From: Arbacia lixula | Lineage: Eukaryota > Echinodermata > Echinoidea > Arbacioida > Arbaciidae | Direction of reading: 5' to 3' | Length of the DNA stretch: 64,000 bases | NCBI GenBank assembly: GCA_963669155.1 | Contig: OZ022593.1 | Location: forward strand, 12,861,427-12,925,426 | Made by a program: the position numbers and the translations under genes | Part shown: positions 11,901 to 26,200 of the stretch, one piece after another | Layout: the number at the start of each line of letters is the position of its first letter | How positions within the stretch are numbered: the stretch's first letter is position 1 | Notes under the pieces: generated by a model | Seen by the model: the letters and a program-made list of their open reading frames with translations, nothing else | The model's database searches: none | Told to the model about the DNA's origin: nothing

Positions 11901-14900
11901 CTCAAAACAATACAACTGGTCATATTTGTAAAGTACGTAAGGAATCATTAACAAAAGAAAACAAAAACGCGTAAGTATGCTTTGCTTAAGGGATAATCGC
12001 CCAACTCAAAGAGTCACGAGTATTTGCCGTTCACGTGCCCGATACAATGCAATTATATCGTATTTGTGTATGTTAATGGCAACAAAACACACACATGGTA
12101 TATATGTGCCAGGCAGATTGGCATTCGATGGGATTTTCTTTTGCATCAATTGTGAAAAGATATGCATATGTCACACAAAAAGTTAATGATAAAAAACTAC
12201 TAAATTGGATTATTCAAATTGTTTTCAGGAGGACCCAGTTTTCAATGCGACAATATCCAGCTCTGCACGTCGAACATGGATGAGGCATGCTGATGTGTCT
12301 CTACTCGGTGAGAGGCGAGCACAGGACATGTTTCACGTCAGTCAACGCATCATTTATCATGAGGGCACTGACCATTTTACACCGGTGATAGGTACGCATA
12401 CCTTCTTTCAAGCTATCTGACCTTCTGTGTGTCAAATATGCTTCCTCTCTATGTGTGTCAAATATACTTCCTCTCTATGTGTTTTGTGTGTAATGTCTGT
12501 TACGAAAATGCATCAAGGACGCCTCCAGACTCAATATTGTTTAACCCCTCTCATGCCCGATAAATCCTGGACAATGAGATTTATGTGAATCATTTTGTGA
12601 CAACTTACACACCTGGGAAGTGTTTCACCAAGCTGTTCTTAAGGTAAGAACGACTGTACGCACGACTAGTGATCCTTTCTTGTGCTAAATCAGATTCTCA
12701 ATGATTTTGATTCCCATGAGTTAAAGTTCAAATTTGATGTTTGTACATCAAAATATTTGTTGTTAACAAGTGTCTGAATACAAAGTTTATGGTTTGCAAA
12801 TTTGATAAGTATTGTTGGAAATTAACTCCCACAATGTTAAAACAGAAACAAATTGGGGTATCACAGAATTAATGTACATTGACCATAAGAGGGTTTCCTC
12901 TTCATTGTCTATAATCGAAAAGATCCCAAGTGAGCGCATGGAAAGAATCATTGCTGACCCACAACAGATGCATTCTGAATTATATATATTACTCATTATA
13001 GGGGATAACGTTATGTAAAGTCGACGGCAACTATTATATGACACTTTAATGAGCTGATCCCTCGCGGTGCGCGCAATGTTTGCCTTTTAACGCAGTTTAT
13101 ATTATGGGCAATCACACAAACCTAACTGAGCGAAATTTAACATCGATCTTTCCACCTCATGCAAAATCTCACTCAATTTCTTATGTGAATGCAAACTGCT
13201 CACTAAAGTGTGATTTTTCATGAGCAGCCGACTTTTTTTCATCCGTAAAGTCCGCGATACTTGTTGGCTGATAAGATTTTCCATCTTTTGTGTGAATATG
13301 TGAAGTTTTTAGCCTCATTTGGGACCTGAATAATTCTGTGAATGCTCCTTTTTTCATCTCACTAAAAAAAAAATTAATGCATGAATGCCTCACTTAAAAC
13401 CGACTAGAAAGAGAACCCTCCCTTTTTGTAAATAAAAACAGAAAGTGTCTAAAAATTAAAATAAAATGTTGTAAATCTTTCTTAAACCCTCATTCTATTT
13501 CAAAACCTCATATATTTCTCCCCCAAACCCTTTGTACTAGAGATGAAATAATTATGTTTCATGCATTTAGTACCTCATCATTATTTTCGTAAAGCTAATG
13601 GTTCATTATCCTACGGCCATATGCCTGTAATTATTTCCCCATGGGTTTGTGTTCATCATTAGAAATGATAAAATTATGAAAAATATGTGATACTAATGAG
13701 GTCAACCCTATTTTTGTCACTATTACCTAATCAAACTACCTGAGACTAATAGACATAAAGGGCAAGTCTTTGGCGCGATCTTATGTCACAAGCCTTTAAC
13801 TGAGGCTACCACCTAATTTGCTCAATATATCAGTTGCGTTCCCTTTGCAAATTCAAATAGTCCTCTGACATTTAATCAGAAAACTACATCTGCTTAACCA
13901 GGACACTGCTCTCGGGCAATAATGATCACTCTGTATGCTCTGATTCGATACATTTTTTTTTCAATAATGATTGTATGTTTGATATGCATTTTAATCGTTA
14001 AGCTCCTAAAGAAATTAGGAGTGGGGAAGGCCTCAGGGGAGCTTAAGCACTCAGTTTCCTCTGATATAATGAATTTTAAGTGCTTCGATATTCATGTGTT
14101 GTTTCCCGTGTAGACAATATCGAAGAGAGTAAACCAAGATTTAAAAACGACTGTTTAAACCATTATAATATGCTGACATTTCTTTCCCGCGAGGGGGAAA
14201 TTTCCCCGTACTTTCCCCTTTGTTTAATTTTTATATTTTGTACTCATCGTGGGCTAAGTTAACGGCACATACATTGGCCAATTCTGCCCCTGCCCCCCCC
14301 CCCCCCCCCCTCTCCTCCTTCCTGGCTGCACATATACTACGGTACCCGCATCATGACGTTTATCCCGTGGACGCCCCCCCCCCCCCCCCACCTCCTCATA
14401 AACATTACCCCTTATACTACTCTCAGGACATATATCCTGACCCCTCCTCACACGAAATGACCCCTCCTCCAACATGTCCAAGACCCCCCGAACTACCCCC
14501 ACACCTATGACAGAAAAATACCCCCAATGAATACAGGTTTAATTCAATTTGTTAAACTCCTTTGTTGATTTTTCGTTTATCCTCCAGACATCTCTCTCGC
14601 CACGTCCATTCCCGCTAACTTCTCGGGTCCCTTATCTTTCACTGTCCGGCTGACCGAGAGGGAGTGCTCACGACAGAACGCTAGCGAGGGAGGAGGTGGA
14701 AGGAGCATGGACGTCGCCTTCATCGTCAACGTCTGGCCCGTGACCCATCATCACGTGACAGTATACAGCAACATCACCATGTGGAGCCGGGTAAGCCGAT
14801 TGCATTTTAACCCTTAGCATGCGGAACTTGGTTATCCCATTGGGAAGTATGATTAATCAACGGATAGTTATGTGAAGAAGGAGGGGGGGGGGGGGGGCTA

Positions 14901-15603
14901 ATACGCTCAATATCAGCTCAGACATATTGTCAAATAAAAGATAAGGCATGCATGGATCCTAACTGGTCTGTGATACATATTGAGATCAATAACGATTAAG
15001 TTCGCATGCACTTACGGAGTAGGCCCTACTGTAGGGGGCATTTGCATATAGGGAGGAGCACAGAGTGATGCAGAGAGAGGAATGAGAAGGCAATAATTTA
15101 GAAGAAGCCGGAGAAAGAGAAGTGAAAATAAAAGAAGAATGACCAAAAAGAAAAAAACAAACTATAGGTTCTCATAAAGGCTTTACATCATTTTAATTAC
15201 TACAAGAATAATATGTGCTGTACTTCATAATGTTTAACCCTCCTTTCCGAGAGAAAATGTTGCTCGATATAATATCTGTATTAGTGACAAAATGAACCCT
15301 GAGCACACAACGGGTTATACCTAAATCCCAAGATGTCTCATGTGAAAAGAGGACATAACAACTTTTATAAGACAGGTTAAAGAATGTAACCAATATGAAT
15401 CCCGTACGCAAGTCACATGATTATACATTAAGTTTACTAATTATTCCAGCCGTGCATTTGTTGTGCAGCACTGTACAATTTTCGTGCAGCATTTCCCTTT
15501 TGTGTACTAAACTCTATGCAAGCTAGGTTGCTCTGGGCCGCGATGTACTGTATGCGCGTGTGTGCGCAAGCTAGCTACATATGCATTTGCTGCGCTTGAG
15601 CGC

Positions 15604-15634
<31 letters not shown>

Positions 15635-17065
15635 TTTTTACACGAGTTGGCGTTTAAATTAGACGTCCGCAGCCATTTGATTTTTTTTCGTAGTGCAAAC
15701 TGTTATAATATGGGAGATCTTCAAGGTACCGGTATACCTAAGTGTAATAACCTCCATATTCAGACCTGTCTTATAAAACAATGCACAGTTTTAACGTTCG
15801 TGACGTTGAGGCCGTGCAGCGCACAGTAAACACCCTCCTGCACGGCCCCAACGCACTCACAACTGTCCATTATTTGTATAATACCTTTCAGTATGGCATG
15901 CTTTTACGCGTATGTAACGGGAAGAGAATACACTTGTAGACAAAACAGACACGACAGTCGCAAATCACAATTCAATTCAAACGCCTACAACATCGGAACA
16001 AGAGGATTTAAAAGTAATACAGTATCGCATCTTTTTGTCATGGAAAATAATGGCCTCGTCAGTCAAGGTCTTGTTATGGTCATGGTGTAGGTGTCTTGCC
16101 GTCTTTACTTTACCCAATGCAGGCCATGATAATCCTAACTGGGTTTCTAGTTTGATAGTGGAAAAGTGGTGTTAATCAATATCAAATGAAGTACTTTTGA
16201 AGATTCCCTCCAGGAACCATGGGTATACAATAATACAGTTGCGCGTTATAGGCGGGGTATTCAACGTGTCATGTGTTATAGGCGGGGTATCCAACGCCAC
16301 CCCCCCCCCCCCCCCTAATTGCAACTGACCCCAACCGACTTATTATTATGCACATCAATCTTTTTAGCCCCCCCCCCCCTCCCCCCTCCCTCAGGACACT
16401 CATTGACATTAAGCTATTCGATAAAATACAGAAGAAGGACGTAGTTCACGTTTGGAAATTGGCAATAATACATGAATAATAAATGAATTCGATGACATTC
16501 TCAGTCGGATTTCTCCTGCAGTAAACCTACATTCTTTATTCATACACGCCACCGGCATGATCGGATAGATGGAAGATTACATTTAAAATCTTAGCGCAGC
16601 CGTTAATATAAGGTCGTCAGACCACTCAAAACCTTTAAATCTCCATGGCGACTAGCGAGACATGGTGATAACAGCCTTCCACGTCCTTCTTTTGACAAAT
16701 TGGAGAGCACTTGCTACATAACAGGGGCTATGTTCGTGATGAGGGGATCTTATTTCTTTCTTGTGCGAGAAGGAGAGTATGGAGAAGGCAGTGAGGCGAG
16801 GTGATTTATTTCAGTAGTGGCTTGTATCCTGTTTCGCTGATTCGGCAGCGAATGTGTCACTAGAGAATTGGGAAACTGGTAGCGCGCCCGACAAACGCTG
16901 GACTGTTTATCAACTTGTTAGTTGGCATATGGGATAGCGGAGTAGAGATGGTACAGCCATGGAGACAGAGAGGGAGTGAAGGAGAGAGGAAATCTGTAGG
17001 GATTAGGGTAGATATGATTATGAGTATGAGAGCAAGACAGGGAGAGAGTTAGTGAGTGTGTGTGT

Positions 17066-17114
<49 letters not shown>

Positions 17115-17222
17115 GGAGAGCGGGAGAGAAAGAAGGAGTGAGAGGGTGAGAGGGAGTGAGAAAGAGATAGGGAGAGAGAAATAGAGCGAGCAAGCAAAAC
17201 ATATTTGTATGTATACAAACAA

Positions 17223-17254
<32 letters not shown>

Positions 17255-20200
17255 TCAGGAAAGGGAGGGCAGAAGAGAGAGGGAAAGAGAGAAAGAAAGA
17301 GGGAGAGTAACATGAGCATGAATGTGTTGTCACGATTGATGCGAAAAGTGTAAACCGTAAATAAAGCATGTTTATCAACATTAAGTACCTTTTTGCATTG
17401 GGAATACTGATAGCTGGGTCCTCCAAATAAACATCGGCTGCACATTACAATAAAAAAGTAAAATTAATTCAGAGATATGAGCCTAAGTCGGTGTATACAT
17501 GGTAGACAGTTAGGTATTCATCATTTTTTTTTTCATAAGTTGCATGAGGAGGTGTATGTACAACAATTTAGATGTAGCTAATTTTCTGTTCTGCACTTTA
17601 AAAACTGTTTCATATTCTGCAACTCGACTGATTAATTTTCTAATATTCTCTGCGTGCCCATGCTTGATCATGGACATTTTTAAATATGTCATTAGTATCA
17701 TCATTATGCAATGATTTGCATCGATGTGCATCATTGTGGAGTTTTGTAACAGCGAAGATAAGACAAATACAAAACTTCATTTGGAGGGCAATTAGTAAAC
17801 ATAATAAGCTCTACTTCAAGATGCAAGCCCATTTTGTATCAGATGACTCTTACGTCTAAGATTCTAAGTGCAGAAACGATTAAAACGATTACCCGCAGGA
17901 GGGAAAAATACCCAATCAAGGCTTTGAAATAATCTGGAGTACGGGGAGCTAGTTTGGTGGAGGTGGTTTGTATATATATTAATAACCTAAAGAGCAGACA
18001 CGAAATAACTGCCCCAACAGAATACACATGCATGGACATTGATAAACATATTTAACATGGGAATAGTTATTCGAAGAATTGTATGCTTTGCGGAGAAAAA
18101 AATGATATATGATGTAATCTTCATTGTGACGTCCTGCTGGGGACTCATGGATAAAAGAAACAACAACTAAAGAATGGGAGCGTTGGATACTGGTTTCTAT
18201 GGTTATTGTCATTTTCATGGGTCAAGCGGTAGCCTAGTGTAAAGTGTCCTTGCCCGACAAGCAGCATACATAGATGCAGGTTCAAGTACCTGTGTTCTCT
18301 CTTTTCTCTGTCAATCATTCTATCTTAGTGATCAATCTATCACATTACTACAGCGATGAACATCAAAGAAAGGATTATATCATTAACTGTTTACCTAAAC
18401 AATTCAATCATCTAAATAAACATTATCGCAGTGGGGATTATATCGACAAAGGAACTATTTTATTTTTGTATTTCCTTGTAGATTCTGGATCTCTTCAACG
18501 TGATATCATCCATGAAGCGGCCACCAACTCCCGAGGGCCAGTACTGGGGGACAGTATTTGAGTTCGACAAGACTCTTGGAGTTGTGTATTTATCAAATAA
18601 AACGGCTATGCTTGAAGAGACCCCTGGCAATGTATCGCTGTACTTGGAGTGCGAGGCAACGGGAGGGGGAAGTGGTGGAGGTGGTGGAGGGGTGCAATCG
18701 TCAGGTGTAATCATCAACATCACAGTCTCTCTTCGTAAAACAGGTGAGAATAAATTTTTAATTCATCTAAAATGGGTCACATGCACTTCTAGTCGAATTT
18801 ACATGCACACGAAGGCAACATATAAGCAACATGATGAGCGTAAAACAAGCAACATGGTATTTGTAACTACAGCGAAACCTGATTTTATCGGCGACCTGCC
18901 GATAAAGATCAACAATTGTGTTTCTCTTTAAAACCTGTAGTTATATGTACAGAAGCACCACCTGCTCATGAAGACCACATTTTATGTCTCCCTTGAAAGG
19001 TCTTTAAAGATCCCGTCACACTTATTTGGAATCAGCAGGAATCAAGCAGAACTAGCCGGAATGATTTTCTTTTAAATTCGAGCCACATTCGGGAGGGAAT
19101 TTCGAGCTTCTAAATATGTAAAAATGCCGTTCGAATGCGGCATGACCTCAATGCTCCTCAGCAACAGCTAGCCGTGCTTTTATGCGATTCAGTTCTCCTA
19201 CGAATGCGATCGGCGTGTTCCAAATGTTGTTGAAATGTCGTAGGAATATTTGGAATGCAGTCAGACTACTGTTGGACTGCACTTTGAATGCCGTTCGATA
19301 TTTTCCCAGTTCGAATGCACCTCGAAAGTTTTGAGCATAAGCAAAACATTCAGATCGGACACAAGAATGGATCCAAATATTTGGAATTCACTCAGAATGC
19401 AGTTTTTTTTTTTTAGAATTCAATTTGAATATCCAAGAATGTGCCAAGAATTTCCATTCCGGCTTATTCCGCCTCTAGTGTGAATAGGGTATAAACGAAG
19501 GTGTTACTTTCATCCTGCTGAAGAACTACAGCAAATAATAACCCGATATCACACTCCTAATATGTACAGTGCAGTAATACAGCCAGGCAATGAATGAAGC
19601 ATAGACACATGCTTTTACGTCTAGAAGGGGTGAAGTTATGAAATTCAAATTTCACCACTATGTTTATAAATATTTCATAGCGGTCCTTAAACGTGACGTA
19701 CCTATTTATTAAGCAGTATAACGAGGACCTTAGGCTCCGTGGTGTAAACGACATTGTAAGTGTGCATTGTAATAGCTTCAGTATCAAAGTTCCTCCATGA
19801 ACGTGTGAAGATTTTGTGCCTCATTACTATTGAGACCTAATATAACACTGTAGCTATGATAAAGTTGATTGAAAAAAAAAGGCATACATACAGCAGAAAG
19901 TACAGAGTGCTTCATCCTGTAAACAAATGACAAATGACATAGTTTTCGAACAGCTTGGATAGGATAGGATGAGTAGTCATTGGATTTGAATTGATTGAGT
20001 AGTTATCATTCGAAATCATCGTGCGAGTTTTTCATTGATATGGCTCTTCATCATATTGAAGTCACGAAATTAACACATTTCATTTTACTCAATCATGTCA
20101 ATTAACTAACAAAAACAAGAGGACATGGTAAACAAACGGCGTGGTGCCTTATGAACTGAAGATCATCATCATATGAATTACATACACTACAGCTCAAAGG

Positions 20201-23200
20201 TATTGGCATGGGTAAAGGGAAAGGGAAGAAAGTGAAGGAGCCGCAGTTTTGAACCGATGTATATTTTGTCCAGTGCAGCTTGAAACATGATGCCTTTTAG
20301 GCCTAAGCATCGTATTTCATGCTGAACTGGACAAAATATACTGCGGTTTAAAACTACGACTCCCTCCCTTTCTTGCCTTTCCCTTTACCCGTGCCAATTC
20401 CTTTGAGCTGTAGTGCATGAATGAAATCAATTTATAGAATATGTCAATATTGTGATTAAGTCTTTGTTTTCCCCATGTTCCCTTTTTCGCAAGTAATATG
20501 CACAACTCGCATAGGGCAGCAGTTTTACACTCAGAGGATTAAATGGCGTGTACGGGGTATACTTGGAGCTGTTTAAAAAGCTTAAAGGGCATATACTGTA
20601 CCGGGAAGGCAGAATGGCCTTCAAAAGGTAATTGTTAGCAATCTTCTTGCCAATGGTCTTGAATTAATGCATTGTCCATTTTAGAAGCTTGCTGAAAGTT
20701 ATTTGTCCTCAAATGATCTACATTTGGAGTAATGAAGGATTAAATCACAAAAACTCAAAATGTTCGGCCCGAGCATTTTGAGGATTTGATCAGAAATCAT
20801 TAATTTCTCCAAATCTGGATCATTCGAAGGCAAATAACTTTCATCAAGCTTCTAAAGTTGACAAAACATTAATTTAAAACCATTGGCAAGAAGATTGCTA
20901 CACTGTAAAAAATATTACCGTTTTTTTACGGGAAATTTCCTGGCAGTCCGGGACGCCAGGAACGCCCGTTTTTTCACATCCTCATACAGTGTTTTTACAG
21001 TCTAGTGTAAATTTACAGGTTCCCGTTATTGACCACCTTGTTATTGAACAGTTTCGCATTCCCGTTATTATACAGCCTCATTAAAATACAGGTTCCCGTT
21101 ATTGACTACCTTGTTATTTAACAGTGTCGCATTCCCGTTTTTATACAGCCTCATTAAAATACAGGTTCCCGTTAATAAGTGCTCTGTAAATTGACAGTCC
21201 CTTCCTGTATTTATCATGTAATAACATGTTGTTAAATTGATGCAATTCCTGTTCTTTGACATTGGCTTAATTAAGGCAACCGTTAATTCAAGCCGACTTC
21301 CTTTCACTGTAAAAAATATTTCCGCTTTTTAACGGGAATGCCCGTTTAATTAAATCCTATTAATAAATTAATTAATTAATAAATACTTGGATAGCCAAAT
21401 CCTAATCCTAGCCTACTCCTAATCTAACAATAAGCCTAATCTAACCTATACCTATTATCACTAACTATCATTAACTTGCTTGGACATTCTTATATATTGC
21501 ATCCTATTTATACATACTTTCGTTATGGTTAGTACTTGCGGAAAGATGCACTAATTAGACAGATAAATTAACATTTTGATAGTACTTTCAATTCAATTAG
21601 CGATACTTTATAGATTAAATATTTTCTATTAATATGCCATTATTCACAATTGTAATATTCTATAAAATAGCAATCAATTTCAATGATAATTGTTATTTTC
21701 TAAATCCCTTGCTAACAGAATTATGCTAATGAATATTCATTGAAAATGAAAATGACGGAACAATTTGTAATTTAACAAAGTAGCTCGTTAAAATACCAGA
21801 ACATAAGCTGACTTCCAGTAGAGAAACAAACTTACTGTTATTTTACATGGCAAAGACAGTAAATTTAATGCAACGGCAGTATCTTGTAATTTCAAGGGCA
21901 AAAAATCCTGTAGTTTTGCAAGTTATTTTTTACAGTGTATAGAAAAAAAAACAATTTCCTTGCCATTTTACAAGAAAAATACCGTAAAAATGGGAAAGCA
22001 ACCAAAACTTGTATTTTTACAAGTCAAAAAGACTGTTAATTTACAGTTTTTTTTTTACAGTGTGCAGAACTATACGAGAACTTCCTGTTAGTGAACAAGG
22101 AAGCCCATTGATATAAGAGAAACATGTTGATCAACAGTACTATTTGTGTTATGTAGATTAATTATGAAATTTGTTGTTTTTTGACAGGAAAATGCTCGTT
22201 GCTGAAAATGGAATGATGGGAACAATTCGTAAATAAACAGGATGGCCTGTATGAATACGCGATTCCTGTTTATCAACAGTGACACGAGCTGGTAATCGTT
22301 AATTCAAGCCGACTTCCTAAAAAAAAAAAACGATTTCCCTGCCATTTTACAAGAAAAATGCCGTTATAATTGAAAAACAACCCAAACTTGTAATGTTACA
22401 AGTCAAACTAAGACTGTTAGTTTACATTTAGTTTTACAGTGTCCAGAACTATACGAGAACTTCCTGTTAGTGAACAAGGAAGGCCATTGATATACGAGAA
22501 ACATGTTGATGAACAGTATTATTTGTTTTATGTTGTTTAATTAAGGAATTTGTTGTTTTTTGACAGGAAAATTCTCGTTGCTGAAAATGGAACTATGGGA
22601 ACAATTCGTAAATAAACAGGATGGCCTGTATGAATACGCGATTCCTGTTTATTAACAGTTACATGTACTTGTAACCGTTAATTTAAGCCGACTTCGTAGA
22701 CAAAAACGATTCCCCTGCCATTTTACAAGAAAAATACCGTAATAATGGAAAAACAACCAAAACTTGTAATTTTACAAGTCGAAAATGTTGTTAATTTACA
22801 GTTATTTTTTACAGTGTAACAATTACCTTTTGAAGGCTTTTTTGCCTTCCCGGTACAGTATTTGCCTTTTAAAGCCTGTGTGTGAATGTAGGTTGCTACA
22901 GAATGTATATTGAACTGTATATGCCATTGAAGCATGGAACTACCATTATCTACCTGATACTGCGAAGGCCTAGAACAAGCCACCCACATAACCAGGACGT
23001 TATAGAATATAACCCACGGCAGCTAAATACAACATACAATAACGCTTATAAGAGCACTAGTGGTAGTTTCATCACCTAGGGGAGTAAGGCCGTTTTGATC
23101 GAGTTCGACTTTCTCCGTGTTATAAACGTCAGAGGTGTAATCAAAGCGGCTAACATCGTCATACCTCTACACCGTTGATACTTTCCATGAGAAGAAATCT

Positions 23201-26200
23201 CTCAATTTGTCGGTCACACAGTGCGTGTATGCTACTGCCGCGACGCTTTTTATCTGCTCTCCATTCGAAAGGAGTCCCATCGGAAGGCAATTACGCAAAC
23301 GAATTCAACAGCTGGCTCCCAAAAGACGTTGAATCCATTTTTCATCGAGATAGTATTAGTTCATGAACATGTTTGCAAAAGGGCATGAACATGAAGTGTG
23401 CGAACATCTATTTTTTTGAGCCCTTATATTTGTTGAGAAAATGTGGTAAATACAATGTTGCCTCTCTCTTAAACAACAATAATGCTGCACCATTGGGAAC
23501 TAAGACGTTAATATTTTTAAAAACAAAACCAAAGAAACAGCTGTAGGTACCGTTTCTCCTTAATGGTGCTGAAATTCTTATCAATGTTTTATACCCTGAT
23601 GGAAGAATATAGGTTAAAAATACAAACACTCACATTATGTAATTTAAACATATTTTCTTCCATCCGGATATAAAACATTAATACGAATTTATTAAAATAT
23701 GTACACTCTCATACATATTTTTGAAGTGGTTAATATAATTTATCCGACTAAGACTAAATATTACTTCAATTGTGTAATGACATACGGATAGCTAATCAAA
23801 CATTTATCTTCTTTTGCAGCTATACAATCGTGTAGAGTAGGTGAGTGTAAATGTAAAATATCCATTATTGTATTCACCATCATGACATCCTTCCCATCCC
23901 ATCCCACCCCACCTAACACCCATCAGACCCCCACAACTAAGCCAGCCCTAACCCACACCTAACCCGCACCTATCTCACACATAATCCACATCTAATCCGC
24001 CATGTAACCTAACCCGCCTCTTCGCATGATTTTCGTTTTTGTTTTGATCTTCCGTCTTATTATTATGGCACCTATATGTGTGAACTGAATATGTCACAAT
24101 CGCAACCATCATTACCTTTACCGTCTTGTCACGATTTTGTTCATTACTGTATAGTTTTCTTCTGTGCGTCATGCTTCACCTTTTTCTTGTTATGTATTTA
24201 ATCGTAATTATTAGAGTTTACTTCTCGGTTTTCATCTTTCTATATGTATTATATTGGAAATAACAAATGATTTTTTTTCGTATTATGGTAAAAAATTGAA
24301 ATCCGCCAAAAATAATGTGTTGTGAATTTGATGGAAAATACAGTTTTCTGCGAGTATCGCTGATCACAGCATATTGCAAAATAAATAAACGAGTGGCGAA
24401 GAATTTGAAGAAGTGTAGTTTTTTTTCCTCTTTAAGTTATGAACATATTGTTAATTGATTACTTTTAATTAAGTCTCCTGAAAAAGACATTCGTGTTTTT
24501 TAATTAACATCTTGTATATAAATATGTCAACCTTTGCTCCCAAATTCTTTCAATCGGCAACGTGTGTCCACACCACTTTGCTACCGGGAAGTCGACAGTT
24601 GCTCCCGTCTACGAAACCAGAGCGACTGTTTGCGACACTGTGGGGTTGGCTCTGCGCATGCTCACTGCACGTGGCGCAATAGCACTATCAGGACAATGTC
24701 GCAGCTGTATTCCACGTGCTCCGGGCACGCGCCGACGTGCCCAGACAGCAAGTGCGATGCCATGGAGAGCGAGATTAGTAGCCTGTGTCCTCAGGACTGC
24801 ACAAGTGAGTAGGAAGGGGAGAAAGAAGAGACGCTCGGGTTAGGCTTGACCAAAACACGGGGTACACCACACCTATACATTGGTATAAATGCACAAGGAT
24901 ACCATTCATCAACATTCAAACCAATTGTCTATGAGCATGATGAGGGCGGAGGATGTTGGAATGTGGGGGGGGGGGATTTTTAAGATACGATTTTACACTA
25001 TGGACTATACTATTAAGGCCACCTCAGACGGCCTCTGCCCGATCGGTCACACGACCCTGTGACCGTGGTGACAGGCCGAAACGTGTGACCCGGTCATTTG
25101 ATTTGAAGGAGATGACGTCACATTTCCAGTCGTGTCGTTTCATGTGCGGTGTCCTTTAAATATACCAACACGCTGCTGTACCCGTCCATGCACGTAATTA
25201 TGCTCATGAAATTAAGATATAACAACCAAAAGGCCATTTTCGTTATGTACGCAAATTTTATTCACGTAGTCCAAACAATACGTTACTAATGGTAACCCCA
25301 AAGCTTGCCCGAGGGTTGTCCGAGTAGCAACAACTAATAGCATCAGAGTGCGTTCCATCCATTGAGCTGAATCACGAGATGCAGGTGAATGTAAATTCAC
25401 CAGGGAGTTAGGAGGGAAAGTTGTGAATACATTACGAAAATGGTTTATTTAACTTGAGTGCACTTTTATGTGTTGTTAAAATGTATTCATGACACACAAA
25501 GACATTAAAGGGGAAGTTCACTCTGAAATTATTTTGGTTTCAATAAAAAGAGACAAATGAAATAAACATATGAGTGAAGGTTTGAAGAAAATCAGTCAAA
25601 GGAAAAGAAAGTTATTTGATTTTAAAGTTTTGATTTTGTGACGTCACATGCGAGGTGCTCTCTCATATGTTGTGTATGCACCTTTTTATTTGTGCATTTG
25701 AGACATTATTAGAAATACGTTTTTTACACACATACCTGTACGAAAAAAAAATCCGTTGTCAAAAACAGAAAAAAAAAATCTAATCGACTTATTTTGTACA
25801 CAACACATGGCAGAGCACCTCGCACGTGACGTCACAAAATAAACAAAATCAAATCAAATAACTTTCTTTTCCTTTGACCAATTTTCGTCAAACCTTCACT
25901 CATATGTTTCTTTAATTTGTCTCTTTTTTTTATTGAAACCCAAATAATTTCAGGGTGAACTTCCCCTTTAATGTCTTTGTGATATCATCTCGTCTACAAC
26001 CCATCCACCTACTCTCCCTACAGCGCACACGACGGGCATGGTAGCACCGATTTCCCAACACCTCCCCGGCATTCAGCACGCTATCGGGCCGTGCTGGTGC
26101 GACTCCCAAGGACGATGTACGTGTACAGGCAGGGAGACCAACGCCATAAGCCCGGTGCGCCCCCATCGCCCTGCTCCAACACGTGTAGGTATGTGATGGA

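Larger units (their letters stand above)
20583..22877. mobile_element. Palindromic MITE (outer element), split by a second transposon
   Basis: The left half is 20,583-20,900 and the right end is 22,819-22,877. The left end CTTAAAGGGCATATACTGTA is the imperfect complement of the right end TACAGTATTTGCCTTTTAAAG, and the whole unit folds on itself (AGCAATCTTCTTGCCAATGG at about 20,638 and its complement at about 20,880). Removing the inserted 1.9 kb restores a palindrome of about 375 bp. Confidence 0.88.

Noticed and set aside
14220-14510. Proline-rich ORF of 96 codons
   Set aside because: Comes from poly-C tracts in RET intron 5.
16918-17445. Minus-strand ORFs of 125-175 codons rich in Ser/Leu
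   Set aside because: Produced by GA/CT microsatellites; no splice or family signal.
24534-24591. In-frame sequence upstream of exon 8/9 ([18 protein letters not shown])
   Set aside because: It is open and has a cysteine, but there is no AG acceptor between the upstream stop (24,519) and 24,590, so it should be intronic.
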